Origin: Pseudomonadota bacterium
Lineage (GTDB): Bacteria > Pseudomonadota > Gammaproteobacteria > Burkholderiales > Burkholderiaceae_C
Direction: 5' to 3'
DNA: 49,253 nucleotides
NCBI GenBank assembly: GCA_021841865.1
Contig: JAKCDM010000012.1
Span: 1-49,253 of the forward strand
Position 1 is the stretch's first letter; every line of letters starts with the position of its first letter. The notes under the pieces are model-generated. The model did not search any database, was not told where the DNA came from, and worked only from the letters and a program-made list of their open reading frames with translations. Position numbers and translations under genes: made by a program. Positions 48,466-49,253 of the stretch are shown piece after piece.

Positions 48466-49125
48466 TCAGCCTGCTGTCCGAAGCCTCGCGTTGGGCTGCT
48501 GCCGGTTCGATGGACACCGACCTAAGCTTTCTGCGCTTGTTCGAACTGTACGGGGCTTCGGTAGCTGGCCGAGCGTCGAATGCCGGCGCGTCGGGTTGTA
48601 GAACCGCTCGATGTAGTCGAACACGTCGGCACGCGCCTGGTCACGAGTTCGGTACACCTTGCGCCCCATGCGCTCGGTCTTCATGGAACTGAAGAAGCTC
48701 TCCATGGCTGAGTTGTCCCAGACCTCGCCGGCACGGCTCATGCTGCAGACGATGCCTTGCTCGACCAGCAGCTTCTGGAAGTGCTCGCTGGTGTATTGGC
48801 TGCCCTGGTCGGAGTGATGCAGAACCTCCCGAGGGCGACCACGCCGCCACACGGCCATCATCAGCGCATCGGCGACGAGCTGCGAGGTCATGCTCGACTG
48901 CATCGACCAGCCGACGATACGCCGCGAGAACAAGTCCAGCACCACGGCCACGTACAGCCAGCCCTCGGCTGTCCAGATGTAGGTGAAGTTGGCCACCCAC
49001 TTCTGGTTCGGTGCGTCGGCCTGGAACTGACGGTCGAGTACGTTGTCGGCAATGGCGCCGCGCTGCCCCGAGTCCTTGGGCAAGCCCCGCCGCCTCGGCC
49101 TGGCACGCAGCGCTTGCGCTTGCAT
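48466..49125 (-). mobile_element. IS3-family transposase orfB remnant (integrase core, 5' truncated and C-terminally frameshifted)
   Basis: APNQKWVANFTYIWTAEGWLYVAVVLDLFSRRIVGWSM, LHHSDQGSQYTS, WDNSAMESFFSSMKTE DDE signature. Confidence 0.93.
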
Positions 49126-49205
49126 CGTAAGCGTCCAGCGATCCCATCTTGAGTCGGAAGGCGGCGGCTGCGAAGCTGCGGCTTTCGAAGGCGAAGGAGG
49201 TTGCC

Positions 49206-49253
49206 ATGGGTGGTCGGATGCGCAAGGACAAGCTCAGCGAGGAGCAGGTCGGG
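49206..49253 (+). mobile_element. Possible start of another IS3-family orfA running off the window
   Basis: MGGRMRKDKLSEEQVG resembles orfA N-termini of the 'KSKFTEEQI' type; only 16 residues visible. Confidence 0.45.

Overview
High-GC, probably Burkholderiales-like chromosomal window (taxonomy is inference). Left flank (1-11.1 kb): end of a molybdopterin oxidoreductase, FAD oxidoreductase, DUF2256-type zinc-ribbon ORF, Asp/Glu racemase family gene, Phd-like/zeta-toxin pair, Mpo1/DUF962, trypsin-like protease, CspA with a clear terminator, UPF0149, glutathione-dependent formaldehyde detoxification pair (FrmA/FghA) and an MFS transporter. Centre (about 11.3-36.9 kb): a dense nitrogen-rich heterocycle/nucleobase catabolic locus. 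It has two isochorismatase-fold hydrolases (one strongly BiuH-like), two complete BMP/nucleoside-type ABC importers, AtzG-AtzE-AtzH, a GntR regulator, AtzF (allophanate hydrolase), a Tsx-like outer-membrane channel, a third NMT1/THI5-type ABC importer, a Rieske oxygenase, two 8-oxoguanine-deaminase-like amidohydrolases and a CDA-fold guanine-deaminase-like protein. The locus is bounded by a decayed dapA-like pseudogene and a decayed xdhC-like pseudogene. Candidate shared operators (TTGyATACA-type) lie in its three main promoter regions. Right flank (37-46.4 kb): a five-gene duplicated ATP-grasp/alpha-E/transglutaminase cluster of unknown function. The window ends with a PIN + Xre-ImmA module flanked by oppositely oriented IS3-family remnants. 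The best candidate for a previously undescribed system is the central locus, which may link purine/8-oxopurine or ureide compounds to biuret/carboxybiuret/allophanate mineralization. The substrate cannot be established from sequence alone.
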